Shown one piece after another: positions 1-20,282 of a stretch of 64,000 nucleotides of DNA (within the stretch, counting starts at the first letter, position 1; every line of letters starts with the position of its first letter). The DNA comes from Timema cristinae (lineage: Eukaryota; Arthropoda; Insecta; Phasmatodea; Timematidae), in NCBI GenBank assembly GCA_039000515.1, contig JBCFYV010001001.1:11521373-11585372 (forward strand). Direction: 5' to 3'. The notes beneath the pieces were generated by a model. The model did not search any database, was not told the DNA's origin, and was given only the letters and a program-made list of their open reading frames with translations. Both the position numbers and the translations under genes were made by a program.

Positions 1-231
1 CATATTTTCCATTTGTATACCAACCGCGTCCTCACAAGTATCCCTCATACACTTATCCACGAATACATTAAACAATCAAGGAGATTGGAGACATAACACA
101 ATATTTTCTAACACCCGGTTCAATGTCAAACCATTTGTTCAAACTACATCCACACCAACGTACGCTTTAATTCAATCATACAACGCCAGTTATATTTGTC
201 CTTAAATAAAGAAACAAAGCTTATCTTTTCT

Positions 232-430
232 TACTAATATTATAAATGCGAAAGTTAGTATGTTTGGATGTTTGTATGTTTGTATGTTTGTATGTTTGTA
301 TGTTTGAATGTTTGTTACTCAATCATGCCAAAACTGCTGAACGGATTCGAATGAAACTTTGTACGTTGGTAGAGTATGTCTTGGAATAACAAATGTGACT
401 ATTCCCAACCTTTGATTTTACATTAATTTT
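232..430 (+). mobile_element. Helitron/MINE-like insect repeat with octamer microsatellite
   Basis: The stretch reads ACTAATATTATAAATGCGAA, then several copies of an octamer of the type TGTTTGTA (about 261-315), then a segment containing CTGAACGGATTCGAATGAAA. This order resembles the microsatellite-associated repeats common in insect genomes and linked to Helitrons. The family name is from memory of that pattern; the exact ends are not defined. Confidence 0.45.
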
Positions 431-594
431 ATATTACTAATGTTTAAACTTTTCATATATATAAAAGAGATTTTACTAGTAAATATGAATGTGATTATAT
501 TTAAAATATTACTTTACCTCACCATTTTTTAAAGTTAGTAAAGATCAGTTCAAAACGAAAACTTACGCACAAAAATACAATTGTACTTTCCTTT

Positions 595-994
595 CTACGA
601 CAATCCTCAACACAGGTCTAACTGGCGAGTATTAGACGCAGTTTGTACGGCCCTGTCTACGACAATCCTCAACACAGGTCTAACTAGCGAGTATTAGACA
701 CAGTTTGTACGGCCCTGTCTACGACAATCCTCAACACAGGTCTAACTGGCGAGTATTAGACGCACTTTGTACGGCCCTGTCTACGACAATCCTCAACACA
801 GGTCTAACTGGCGAGTATTAGACGCACTTTGTACGGCCCTGTCTACGACAATCCTCAACACAGGTCTAACTGGCGAGTATTAGACACAGTTTGTACGGCC
901 CTGTCTACGACAATCCTCAACACAGGTCTAACTGGAGAGTATTAGACACAGTTTGTACGGCCCTGTCTACGACAATCCTCAACACAGCTCTAAC
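595..994. repeat. 62-bp tandem repeat, about 6.4 copies
   Basis: The word CTACGACAATCCTCAACACA restarts at 595, 657, 719, 781, 843, 905 and 967, an exact 62-base period. Copies differ at only a few bases, for example GCGAG/GAGAG and GACGCA/GACACA. The last unit breaks off near 994. The period is not a multiple of three, so it does not encode a protein repeat; open frames crossing it are accidental. Confidence 0.95.
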
Positions 995-1374
995 ATATCA
1001 GGATAACAGAACTGGCTTCATCTCTCCGGAAACATTCTCGCTGGGTAGTAAAAATGGGTTTATTGCACATAGTCAACAACCAACAAGTCTTTTAATGGCC
1101 AATAAATTCTCTTCTTACTATTTTTATATTAATACGCGTCCTTTCCAAAACATGTTTGAAAGCACTTTGAACAGAAGCCGAAACTTTTTGATGCGAACCG
1201 CAACATTATGCTATATAGATAGGCTATTCCCCGAATGACGCGTTTATACGGTGTAGAATGAGGTGTAAAATATTTCTGACCTGCTCCCAAATTATTAATT
1301 ATGTCATTAATAAGTTTATGACTATGACGAATTAGAAGTATAGCTTAACATAGGGGAGTTTTTATGTGATGTGA

Positions 1375-1447
1375 ACCATTTCGGTGGTCGCATGGTCAAA
1401 GGCAGCGATTCTCAAGTCTTTTGACCTTCAAAGCAATTTACATCACT
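1375..1447 (+). mobile_element. SINE-B head fragment
   Basis: A short piece matches the tRNA-like start of SINE-B (TTTCGGTGGTCGCATGGTC) and then decays. It lies just upstream of a longer copy. Confidence 0.5.
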
Positions 1448-1510
1448 AAAAAAAAATGGTGGTGCCCCAAATATATTTTGTTTAAGTAAGTTTAAGTGGT
1501 GTTTACAGTG

Positions 1511-1757
1511 GCTTAAGTGGCTGAATGGTCTAAGGCGTCACTCTCGTGTTAAACTGGCCTGCTGACGATGGTTTGAATCTCGTCCGGATTTATTGAAGGT
1601 ATTTTTTTCCCCAAACTACTTTACCACTCCGCTTCCATGCAAATGCGTTATATTAGCTCTAAAATGTATCTTTCCTCATCTCTACCCCATTACAATAATT
1701 ATCATATGTGCGTAAATCCTGAACAGGTAGTAAGACACGGTGACAAAAAAAAAATGA
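1511..1757 (+). mobile_element. SINE-B copy, diverged
   Basis: The tRNA-like head has an A-box-like GGTCTAAGGC and a B-box-like GTTTGAATCTC. The body has the family's CACTCC...CATGCAAATGCG segment, and the copy ends with the shared tail (GAACAGGTAGTAAGACACGG) and an A-run. A poly-G tract follows at about 1784-1798. Confidence 0.8.
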
Positions 1758-1759
1758 TC

Positions 1760-2783
1760 TTGAGGGCCGCACAGAACGTACTCGGGGGGGGGGGGGGGCT
1801 GCAAATGGCTCATGAGTAGAAGGTTGGACATGCCTGGCATATAACGTTACTTGGGTTAACCTGTCCGGGAGTAGGAGAACAAATAGGGGAGGGAGAAAAC
1901 CCAAATGTTAATACAATGTGTGTTGTGAGTAATCCCCCTACCAAATTACGTTATTCGATCCACAAATATTTATTCTATGCTCGCACACCAGCTACCATTT
2001 ATTTCCCAGCCATTTTGGTCTTATCAACCAAAATATGTGGATGTTGGGACTTTTTTTGGAGTGTAATATTTTCACTTTTAAACAATATTTACAAATATAT
2101 AGATATAGATCCATAGAAAATAGTTTGTGTTCGCTACCTCGGCAGCCCCCCCCCCCACCCACTCCCCCAAGGGACTACCCGCGACATGCGCACCAGAAAG
2201 TGTTTAAGGATACTTCTTACTCTCTCCTTTTGGTAGTATTTTTATTTTCATAACCACATCAAGGTAAAAGTCCAAATTTAATTTCACCTTAACTAAATTT
2301 GTATTGCTTTATGTAATACTTAATGAATTAAGTTTTATTCTCACCCTGGTTTCAAATCTATTTAAATAAATATTAATTAGCTGTACACACTGTTTACACT
2401 TAAAGGTAGAAATCTTACCTTGATGCAGAAGAAATGGGGAAAAGAGGGTAGTTTCTCCCCAAACCCCTTTAAAACCTTATATTAATTTTTAAAAATTTTC
2501 CAGCAAAGGAATCCTCCAAATAGCCTCTATAAGCATACCGTTTTCAAAAATTATGCAAAATTAAGTTAATAACAAATGGCTCCTAGGGAATCTAGAGCAT
2601 ATATAAAAAAAATCAGACAACAACTACGCCGAAAAGCTTCTAGAAGAGTGATCTCAAACTCGTGGCCCGCACAAATGATTACAAAATTAAAATAAATTAC
2701 TCTTTTTTCAAGTATATTGTAACATAGTAAATATAGTATGAACTTGATAATGCTTAGTAAAACCATCCTTTTTATAAGTAACA
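1760..2783. other. non-coding, low-complexity stretch
   Basis: I see no gene here. It holds a poly-G run near 1784-1798, a C-rich tract near 2145-2170, and AT-rich sequence. Confidence 0.6.
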
Positions 2784-2970
2784 AATGTGTGTAATGCCAG
2801 GCCACCACCGTGGTTCGGATTCCACGTTAAACTGTAGGTCCTTCATTTCATCTCACAATCACTCTACCATTAAACATTAGCGTAAGTGCGTATAACCCGA
2901 TCGGGTAGTAAGACGCGGTGCTAATAATAATAATAATAATATAATAATAATATAATAATAATAATAATTA
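2784..2970 (+). mobile_element. SINE-A copy, 5'-truncated
   Basis: It begins in the body at GTGTGTAATGCCAGGCC, continues with CGTGGTTCGGATTCCACG, and ends with the shared tail and a (TAA)n run at about 2922-2967. The tRNA head is missing, as expected from incomplete reverse transcription. Confidence 0.9.
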
Positions 2971-3554
2971 TAAGTAACAAGTTTATTTACGAAGAGTGCA
3001 CCAGTATTAAGCATACCTATTGTTGCCTCGAAAGGTATAAGAAAAGGTTCGGGTATCTTCCCCCGACGTTCTTCAAACGGATCCAAGTGGATTTCAACAG
3101 GCAGTTTGAATGTTTCAAAGATATTTAAAATATCTTAAATATATTCAAGACTCTATTTTCCTATAATGCTGACAATGCACATAAATCAAATAAAATCTCT
3201 TGAAAAGAATAAGTTAAGTGACATTCACTTATGCCCATTTTTAAAGTAGCATGTTCAAAGGGCATTATTTCAAATATCGACAAGCTAGTGACAGAAAAGG
3301 GGGCAATAATTTCTGGTTATAAAATGTAATATTTTCTTCACCGTGTCTAGTTGATAATTTTTTTTTATTCTTTTAAAATTTAAGTGAACATATATTGTTA
3401 CATAAAAATGATTGTTTTCAGTGATATAATGAAATACATAAAAGTAACTGATGAAGCATTTATGTTTACTATTTACTGATAGTTAGAAATAGTATCCCAA
3501 TCTAGTGCAAAGCCATTGGAGTAGTTTTGTAAAGTTGATATTTATTCGTAAGAA

Positions 3555-3850
3555 AATCACACGATCCCCCCCCCCCCCCCCCCTCCCCCAGTTCCTTCTA
3601 AACTTGAAATGGCCCTGCCAAGGGTCTGAGTTTGATACAGTGGTTCTAGAATCCCCTAAAGGTGTAATATTTTTCAATGAATGGAAGACTCCCCCTCCCC
3701 GAATAACTTTCTGATGGTTCACTTTTTCTTGTAACATTTTCCTTGAAATTTATCCGGAGACTCCCCTTTGATTTGGAGGGCGAAACGCTTTTTTATTTTT
3801 TTAAATGCTCCCCCTCCCCCCTTTACACAAATAGGGTTTCACCACCACTG
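3555..3850. repeat. C-rich low-complexity tract
   Basis: A poly-C run at about 3566-3587 is followed by further CCCCCTCCCC patches (3690s, 3810s). Overlapping open frames on both strands here are produced by the runs and are not genes. The flanks (2970-3555 and 3850-4160) hold nothing recognisable. Confidence 0.7.
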
Positions 3851-4162
3851 ATTCTTCTCTTCAAAGTAAAACACTAAAAGTGTTCTGGTTTGTGGGGAAA
3901 ATATTATTCGTAAGCGTACCATCACACACGTTAAAATTCCCCAAAAGCTACAAATTGTAAAAAGGGTTGGAAAAATAACTTGATACATTGTATCTAAACT
4001 AAAGTCGCTTACATTATTGAAATGTTTGCCCTTAGTTAATATGAAAAAAAAATTGGAATAGTATCAAGGGACATTTAATAATCATACACTGTCTTCGCCT
4101 CCATTGGCTATAGAATTGTACTCCTAACCATCCCCCCTCCTCTATATTGACATTGAATTTTG

Positions 4163-4340
4163 GACATGTGTATTAATCACAACTTGTGAATGTGTGGAAT
4201 GCCAGGCCTCCACCGTGGTTCGAATTCCACGTTAAACTGTAGGCCCTCTATTTCATCTCACAATCACCCTACCATTTCACATTAGCATAAGTGCGTATAA
4301 CCCGAACAGGTAGTAAGATGCGGTGCTAATAATAATAATT
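4163..4340 (+). mobile_element. SINE-A copy, 5'-truncated
   Basis: It starts at GTGTATTAATCACAACTTGT, the same internal variant seen in the copies at 13835 and 51773, and ends with the shared tail and (TAA)n. A GAGAGA microsatellite follows at about 4445-4460. Confidence 0.9.
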
Positions 4341-4344
4341 CTGG

Positions 4345-5180
4345 ACACAGCCTTGATTGTTTGCCTCCCTCTCTACCCCCGGCCCCCAAAGAAAATGTCT
4401 GGGTGTGCCGCTGCCTTGACAGATTATACTATGGAGAAGCTTATGAGAGAGAGAGAGAGATCCATAGTGGAACCATGAAAAGGTAAGCGTTCTAAAGTCT
4501 ATCTACGATAGAAGTGTTTGTAAGTGACAACAGAAGGTCCTTTCTTGCAAACATGTGCTGGAAGTATTGTTATAATCATTTGATAATACTTTTAATGATA
4601 ATATAATATTACTGCACGAATAATAGTTATTACCGAATAGGTTGACATTTAGTTACTTTCAGCCAATGTTTGCAATAAAGAACCTGTTCGCTGTTACCTA
4701 CACTCATACCGTAGACGAGGTGTACCTTTCATGGTTTCATGGTAAACAAAGGGTACAGCAAACCGTATCAGCGGGTACGTCAACTTGTCAGGCTCGTCTT
4801 GTCTCGTTCGGTGGCGACGGGAATCGAATCACATGTGGACCGGGTGAGATTTTTTTTTTAAAATCAAATGGTTTGTCACCCTCTTTTCACGAAAATATGA
4901 GGATATTTCCTCTTAAGTCTACCTTCCTCATTTTTAACCTCTTAATGTAATTAAATGTTCATCGCACGAACGGATAATCAGGCAAAACAAGACTGTTGAG
5001 CACGTGAGACTTTGCACGTCAGTTTGGTGTCGGTGAACTCTATCTGACATCATTTGTCAGTCGTTTCTAACACACCTCATCTCGTATCTTTGTATTTGTT
5101 TACATATTAACACAAAGCCCAATTTTCATAGAAAGTGCGTGCCTTATTCGATAGATAAAGAAGTTACTAGTTAATTTCTT
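4345..5180. other. no recognisable gene
   Basis: A GC-richer patch at 4700-4850 carries a 102-codon open frame on the plus strand. It contains a B-box-like stretch when read on the minus strand (ATTCGATTCCCG), so an old tRNA-derived element is likelier than a gene. Confidence 0.35.
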
Positions 5181-5451
5181 TTTAGCACCGCGTCTTACAT
5201 AATACTCGTTTGGGTTATCTACATAATATGTAGCCTGTAGGCTTATTAATTACTTTGTGCTAGGTGCTAGGAATGATCAAGGTTAGATTTAGAGGAAACG
5301 TATCTGCATTTGCATAGAGGACAGGTTGAAAACTATTTAGGAAAAAAACACCCTAATTATACCTGACCAGTATTTGAACCCCAATCTCCTCCTTGTTGGG
5401 AGTTTAGCTTTTGATTTAGTGACGCCTTAGACCATGCGGTCACCAAAACCA
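5181..5451 (-). mobile_element. SINE-B copy, diverged
   Basis: Read on the minus strand, the head (GGTGACCGCATGGTCTAAGG) lies at the right end and the shared tail at the left end (plus-strand TTAGCACCGCGTCTTAC). Confidence 0.85.
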
Positions 5452-5964
5452 CAAAATTGTTACCAATGCTGGCATAAACATTTTTTAAAAGGCGCTTCTT
5501 ATGCAAATTGGACTGTAATATGTATAAAAGTTTGGGTGGGAAAAATCAACACCTAATTTTAAATAAAATAAAATAAAATGATTACTAATGTTTTTACTCA
5601 CGTCAAGTAAAAATAAAGGTTTAAAAAAATTGTTTTGCTGTTGTGGCCATTTCATTCTTATTTTGTATTTTCGTAAACATTTCATCTTGTTTTTAATTTT
5701 GACTTTTTTATTTTCTTAATAAATTCTTGCTGACCAATGAAAGAGGTCTGGCAAATAAACCTTTTTACGTGAATCCATTAGATTAAAAAAAAAAAGTTGC
5801 CCTTAAATTGTTACACTTAAGTTTCAGTTTGGAGGTAAATAACGACGTTAGCATTCCAAATTTTAGTGGTTTCTATAAGGAAAGTCATTATTTTAAACGT
5901 GTAAACGCTTTCATATAAAAGGAAGGATAAAATATTACTATTGAAAAATACTTTTTTGTTGTTA

Positions 5965-6198
5965 TTACAGCGTCTTACTACCCGTTCGGGTTACACACCT
6001 TTGTACGCCTATGGTTTTGGGGATTAGAAAGGTTATATTATTTAAAGGAAGTGTACCCGCATTTGCCTGGAGAGTGAAAAACCATTCAGGAAAACCATTC
6101 TCACTACATCTGACCGAGATTTGAACCTTGATCTCCCCGTCATCGGCAGTCCAGTCAACTGCGAGAGTAGCGCCTTAGACCATGCGACCACCGAAGGG
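5965..6198 (-). mobile_element. SINE-B copy
   Basis: The plus strand starts with the reverse of the shared tail (GCGTCTTACTACCCGTTCGG) and ends with the reverse of the tRNA-like head (GCGCCTTAGACCATGCGACC). The reverse of a GGTTCAAATC-type B box lies inside. Confidence 0.9.
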
Positions 6199-6199
6199 A

Positions 6200-6680
6200 G
6201 TTTGAAAAATAGGTTCATTGCATCCAGCTGGTATTGAAAAATTGCATAGTGTGCCTGTGTCGGAAGTGTAAAAGTTTATCCCAACCTTCCAGGTCTTATC
6301 CAATGTAATATAAAAATGTGCAGCGAACTAAGAGAATGACGCAACAAGAAAATATAAATGGAAACTACAGTGAAATACTTTGCAACGTTTACTAAGAAAA
6401 GGGAGAGGCGCGTCACTCACACTCCTCCCCCCTTTGGCACCTATATAGCCCATCGTAAAAACGTGTTTTATGTCACATCAATGAACTCATTTGTGCGCAT
6501 GCGCCAATATTATTTTATAAGTCAAAGGAATATCTTAAATGTTTTAATATAATTTATTTAATAATTAATTTATCATTAAAATGATTAAAAAAGTATATTC
6601 TTAGTTATTATTTATTACATATTTTAATAAATTGTCACAAGTAAAACTTTGTTTATACAAATATGTTGGTTTGACTCAGA
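6200..6680. other. no gene seen; sequence upstream of LDH promoter
   Basis: AT-rich sequence with a 64-codon open frame at 6358-6552 that has no recognisable features. I see no repeat family here. Confidence 0.5.
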
Positions 6681-6757
6681 GACTAAAGGTCACCTTGAAG
6701 TTAAGTGCATTCCGATTTGTTGCTTATAAAAGCGGTAGTCTTAGAACTGTTAGGTTG
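6680..6757 (+). promoter_or_regulatory. probable LDH promoter: ERR-type site and TATA box
   Basis: TAAAGGTCA at 6684-6692 fits the estrogen-related-receptor site TNAAGGTCA. The next bases read TCAAGGTGA on the other strand, a near match. A TATA box, TATAAAAG, lies at 6725-6732. A leader exon ending in a consensus donor follows, and the next acceptor on this strand lies just before the LDH start codon. Drosophila Ldh is a known ERR target. That this promoter serves LDH is inferred. Confidence 0.45.
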
Positions 6758-6808
6758 ACATTTGTGTAATATTGTTTAATATTTCGGAGTTGTATTGTAA
6801 TACATAGG
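6758..6808 (+). other. probable non-coding LDH leader exon
   Basis: It starts about 30 bases after the TATA box and ends at ATAGG before GTAAGTCAG, a near-perfect 5' splice site. Joined to the acceptor at 9306-9307 it would make a short 5' UTR. The start is estimated from TATA spacing. The intron would be about 2.5 kb. Confidence 0.4.
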
Positions 6809-6844
6809 GTAAGTCAGTGTTCATTCATCTCTTTAAATCACTCT

Positions 6845-7298
6845 GAATATTATTGGCATATAAAACACATGTATTTAATACATAAATGTTATTTCTTTAT
6901 TACATATAATCCAGCTGTCAAAATAGGAATGTCTTTAAAGCTCATAATTGCATAAAATAGGTGCATTGCCTATTTAGTATTTTTCTTTTAAAAAAATTAA
7001 AGGGAAATAATACGAAACTGAGTTTATGATTGCTCTAATTAATATTCATGGATTTAATTTTTTGAATTTTGTGAATATTATTAGCACATAAAACACCCGT
7101 ATTTAATACATTAATGTTATTCCTTTATTACATTTAAATTCATCTGTCAAAATAGGATTGTCTTTAAAGCCCATTATTGTATAGGTACACACAACACATA
7201 TGTAGTATTTGTTTAACTTATTTTTTCAATAATGAAAGGGAAATAAATTCGAAACTAGATTTATGATTGAGTTCATTAATACTCATGAATTTAATTTG
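6845..7298. repeat. 227-bp tandem duplication, two copies
   Basis: GAATATTATTGGCATATAAA at 6845 recurs as GAATATTATTAGCACATAAA at 7072. The similarity runs through to about 7298, including CTGTCAAAATAGGA and the AAAGGGAAATAA segment. The copies are clearly diverged, so the duplication is not recent. Confidence 0.85.
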
Positions 7299-7299
7299 A

Positions 7300-8079
7300 T
7301 GCTAACCATCATCTTAGATAAAGTAATTTTCATGTTTATATCAGGCGCGGAGGGGGTGTCAGTGGCTCAAACCCCTCTCCTCCCAAAAGTATTATTAAGC
7401 TTGTATTTATAGATTGTTCCTCAATGAATAAGCTATTCACACTTAAAAGTATTATAAAAATTCATAGCACCTACACCAATATCATCTTGGTAAATACTTT
7501 AAATTATTTCAAAAGTGACTAGGCCTAATTCTTAAAAATAATTCCTAGCATCTTCTGTTGGGGAACTTAACAAACAGCAATCACATCTAGAACACTCGGG
7601 GATAGTGCACAAAGAGGGATGGATTCTTGACACTTTTCTTTGTTAAATTATAGTAAATAAAACTATTTCTTATCATCACTACACACAAAACAAAAACTTT
7701 CCAATATTTACAATATCAATATTACAAAGAAATTGAATATATAATTTTTAAATTTCAAACTAAAACATTTTAAACTCCACATTTTACTGATCTATTGGTT
7801 CCACATCCCCATATAATCCCTTTTAAGTAACCCATTTAAAAAATATTCACATTCCTTGATGTGGGCCTAATCTATTACTAAATGAGCTATTTTATTTAAT
7901 AACTTAAAGTCTTCAAGTAGGGCTATAGTAGCATGTAAGGAATCAAGTATAGGAAATCGGTAGTCGAACTGGAACCAGAACTGTGAACCGAAATTGAGTT
8001 ATTTTCAAGGAACTTGAATAGTAAGCCTAAAAATAAATGGCTTAGGAACCAGAACCAGAATCGCAATATGTGTGTGTGT

Positions 8080-8118
<39 letters not shown>

Positions 8119-8824
8119 AGGTTCATAAGGGTTTTTGACAGTTCCATACTTGGTTCTACATTTTTATAATTCTTATAATTCTCACATGTTTACACTAAGG
8201 TTAGATAGGAGGAAGATATAAAATATACATTATAACTATACCATCATTTATGTGGAGGAGGGAGAGTGGGAAAAACTTTAGGAAAAATTATCCTTTATAC
8301 ATGTAGCCTGGGCTAGAACCCTGACCTCCCTAGTAGACCTATATAGCGAGAATGAATCCTTAAACCATTCAACCATTGATGCAGACATAGATATGTTTTA
8401 AGTGCTATTTTTATTTTATTTTGGTTAACTTATTAATACTTGGCTGCTAGGTGTAGGTTGTCAACAGCAGGAACTATTTGTAGGATGAACGCTACAATAA
8501 AACCATACACATGTATCTGCTTATCTTTGTGTCCTATAACTTATCTTTTACAATACTGAATTGATAACAGCATTTTATTGATTTGTTTAGGTCTAGCTTA
8601 TATATTAAACAAGTTTGTTAAAAAAAGACCTTTTTAATTCACCAGTATGATTGATACCTCAAGTATATAGCAAAACAACTTAATTTTTTTGTTATATTTG
8701 TTTAGTGTGTTTCTGCAAATAAAGCTATCAAATGGTCAAATAAATTCATGGCATCTACAGACAGGGGAAACCAAGAAAAGTCAGGGAAAGATGAGAAATG
8801 CCAGGGAATTTAACTAAAAACATA
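7300..8824. other. intronic sequence without recognisable gene
   Basis: This lies in the inferred first LDH intron. It contains a TG/TA dinucleotide microsatellite at about 8068-8116 and otherwise AT-rich sequence. Confidence 0.5.
8068..8116. repeat. (TG)n(TA)n microsatellite
   Basis: A short TG run passes directly into about 18 TA units. Low-complexity open frames here are artefacts. Confidence 0.95.
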
Positions 8825-9046
8825 ACCATTTCAGTTGTTGCGCTGTCTAAGGTGCTATTCTCGCAACAGACTATAGATCGCCAAAGATGGGGAGATTGGA
8901 GCTCGATCCCGATAGTGTACAGAGTTTTTTCCTAGATGGAAATGGGGTACAATTCCTCTAAATTCAACTTTCCTAATCCTAAACATATATTAGTGTAATA
9001 CACAGGCACACACCCAAATGGGTAGTATGACAGGGTACTAAAAGCA
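8825..9046 (+). mobile_element. SINE-B copy, diverged
   Basis: The head has CGCTGTCTAAGGTGC and a B-box-like GCTCGATCCC. The tail is degraded to GGGTAGTATGACAGGGTACT. Confidence 0.75.
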
Positions 9047-9089
9047 TGGAAAAATCAGGGAATTTTATTATTTAGCTATAAATATATGG

Positions 9090-9208
9090 CTAGAAACCAT
9101 TTAGGGGAAACCATCCTCATTACATCTGACTTGGATTCTTACACCGATCTCCCCATTATCGCCAATCCAGTCTATCAACATCTTGGACCATTTCCCTACC
9201 GAGGCGTG
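9090..9208 (-). mobile_element. SINE-B 5' half, inverted
   Basis: The body and head of SINE-B are readable on the minus strand (head at right, CCTCGGTAGGGAAATGGTCC). The tail is missing. It ends about 100 bases before the LDH coding exon. Confidence 0.65.
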
Positions 9209-9314
9209 CTAAATTATGTTTTTGATCATTCACACACCTTAGTCATAAACCATATTGATATGTAGTAACTATAATTTTATTTTAGTGATTTTTGTTGTTT
9301 GTTTCAGTTTAAAA

Positions 9315-18921
<9,607 letters not shown>

Positions 18922-19494
18922 GCCGAGACTTATCTCTTGCCAGCTGCCGCCCTTTTGCTGAATTGCTAGAGTGGTCACAGGAAGCAGAGTATTGCCACAA
19001 ATTTTATTCTTGCCTCCGTTCCCTTACAAACTCGCTTTAAATTTAAAAAAAGTGTAAAGTGATGTAGTTTAAGTGATATGGGAGAAATTGGAAAGCAAAC
19101 ATGAAGTTGGTAAGCTAAGCTTTGATATAAAACAAGCTTCTCTTTTAATTGATTCACACAATCCTCATATATTGTTTATTTATTTGTTTTTATTAAAGCT
19201 TTACCTAACTCTGCTTTCAGTTTGTTTCCTTCTCTTTTACTTACATTAAATCATTTACATAGTTTCCAAAACTTTTAAAGTGTTCTTACCGTTACTAATT
19301 TTTTCATTTCATAATATTGTATTATAGCGATTTGATCTGTGTGCAAAAATATGTTTAAACAGTTTAACAACTAAGTCAAAAAAAGGGGAACAAACATTTT
19401 GACTGTGTTATTGTACCTTTAAAGTATTATAATTTTTGATGAGTGAAAAATTATGTATTACCCTACATTAAATAAATAACTCACTCTAACCTTA

Positions 19495-19850
19495 ATGAAC
19501 TCAAAAGTTCATGGCTGCCAGAATGTAAGCTCGCCATTCAAACCTATCCTGAGACACCTCCAATCCTCGACATCCAACCAAATTCAAATCTATTTATTAT
19601 AAACGTCTTGGTCAACAAGGGGTATCGTCAGGTTTCTCAACTAAAATGTTCTGTACATGCCTGTGATCAACCACTACTCACCATATGACCATATTAGCTC
19701 AGCCTGCACACCTCTATCGTCATGTTTGAGGATGTGTATAAACCATGAAATTCTTCATTATCTAACCTTCTCCATACCATACTAATGTTTGTTCATCTCT
19801 GCGGGTCTAAATATCTTTAACGGCTGTTTGTTATAAGAAAACATACTCTT
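19495..19850 (-). mobile_element. degenerate LINE 3' end
   Basis: Read on the minus strand, the pieces resemble a LINE C-terminus (an arginine-rich patch, then VEDWR...) but contain stops and frame shifts. It lies directly behind the Ldh 3' region. Confidence 0.35.
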
Positions 19851-19992
19851 TTGGTACAGAGTGAGAAACTATTCTTCACATCCTTCAAGAACAATACGTG
19901 GGATTATAGTTTTAGTATATTCACAGCTTAATATTTTGAGAAAGAAACTGAGATGACACCAGGTTAAAAACTGAATGATAGCATGTATTACC

Positions 19993-20270
19993 GTAGGTGA
20001 CCTGGTGGTCTAGGGGTAAGGTGTCAGACTTCTGTGCGGGCGGCCGGGGTTCAATCCTCGGTCCTGGCACAGATTTATCTGATTACCAAACCCTTCCTTC
20101 ACCTCTGACAAGACATCTTGTGAATGTGGGAAATGCCGGGCCTCCACCGTGGTTCGGATTCCACGTTAAACTGTAGGTCCTTCATTTCATCTCACAATCA
20201 CCCTACCATTACACATTAGCGTAAGTGCGTATAACCTGAACGGGTAGTAAGACGCGGTGCTAATAATGAA
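19993..20270 (+). mobile_element. SINE-A, full-length, 12-bp target duplication
   Basis: It starts near GTGACCTGGTGGTCTAGGGG. The A box fits TRGYNNARNNG (TGGTCTAGGGG) and the B box is GGTTCAATCC. It ends with the shared tail. It is flanked by GCATGTATTACC at 19981-19992 and 20271-20282. Confidence 0.97.
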
Positions 20271-20282
20271 GCATGTATTACC

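Noticed and set aside
595..994. CRISPR-like regular repeats
   Set aside because: The array has no unique spacers; it is a plain tandem repeat.
891..1238. 115-codon open frame
   Set aside because: Half of it crosses the 62-bp tandem array, whose period shifts the frame; the rest has no domain features.
3483..3737. overlapping open frames on both strands
   Set aside because: Both are produced by the poly-C tract.
19993..20070. tRNA gene-like A and B boxes (here and in many other places)
   Set aside because: All are heads of SINE copies followed by the SINE body and tail. None shows an intact tRNA fold with acceptor stem.
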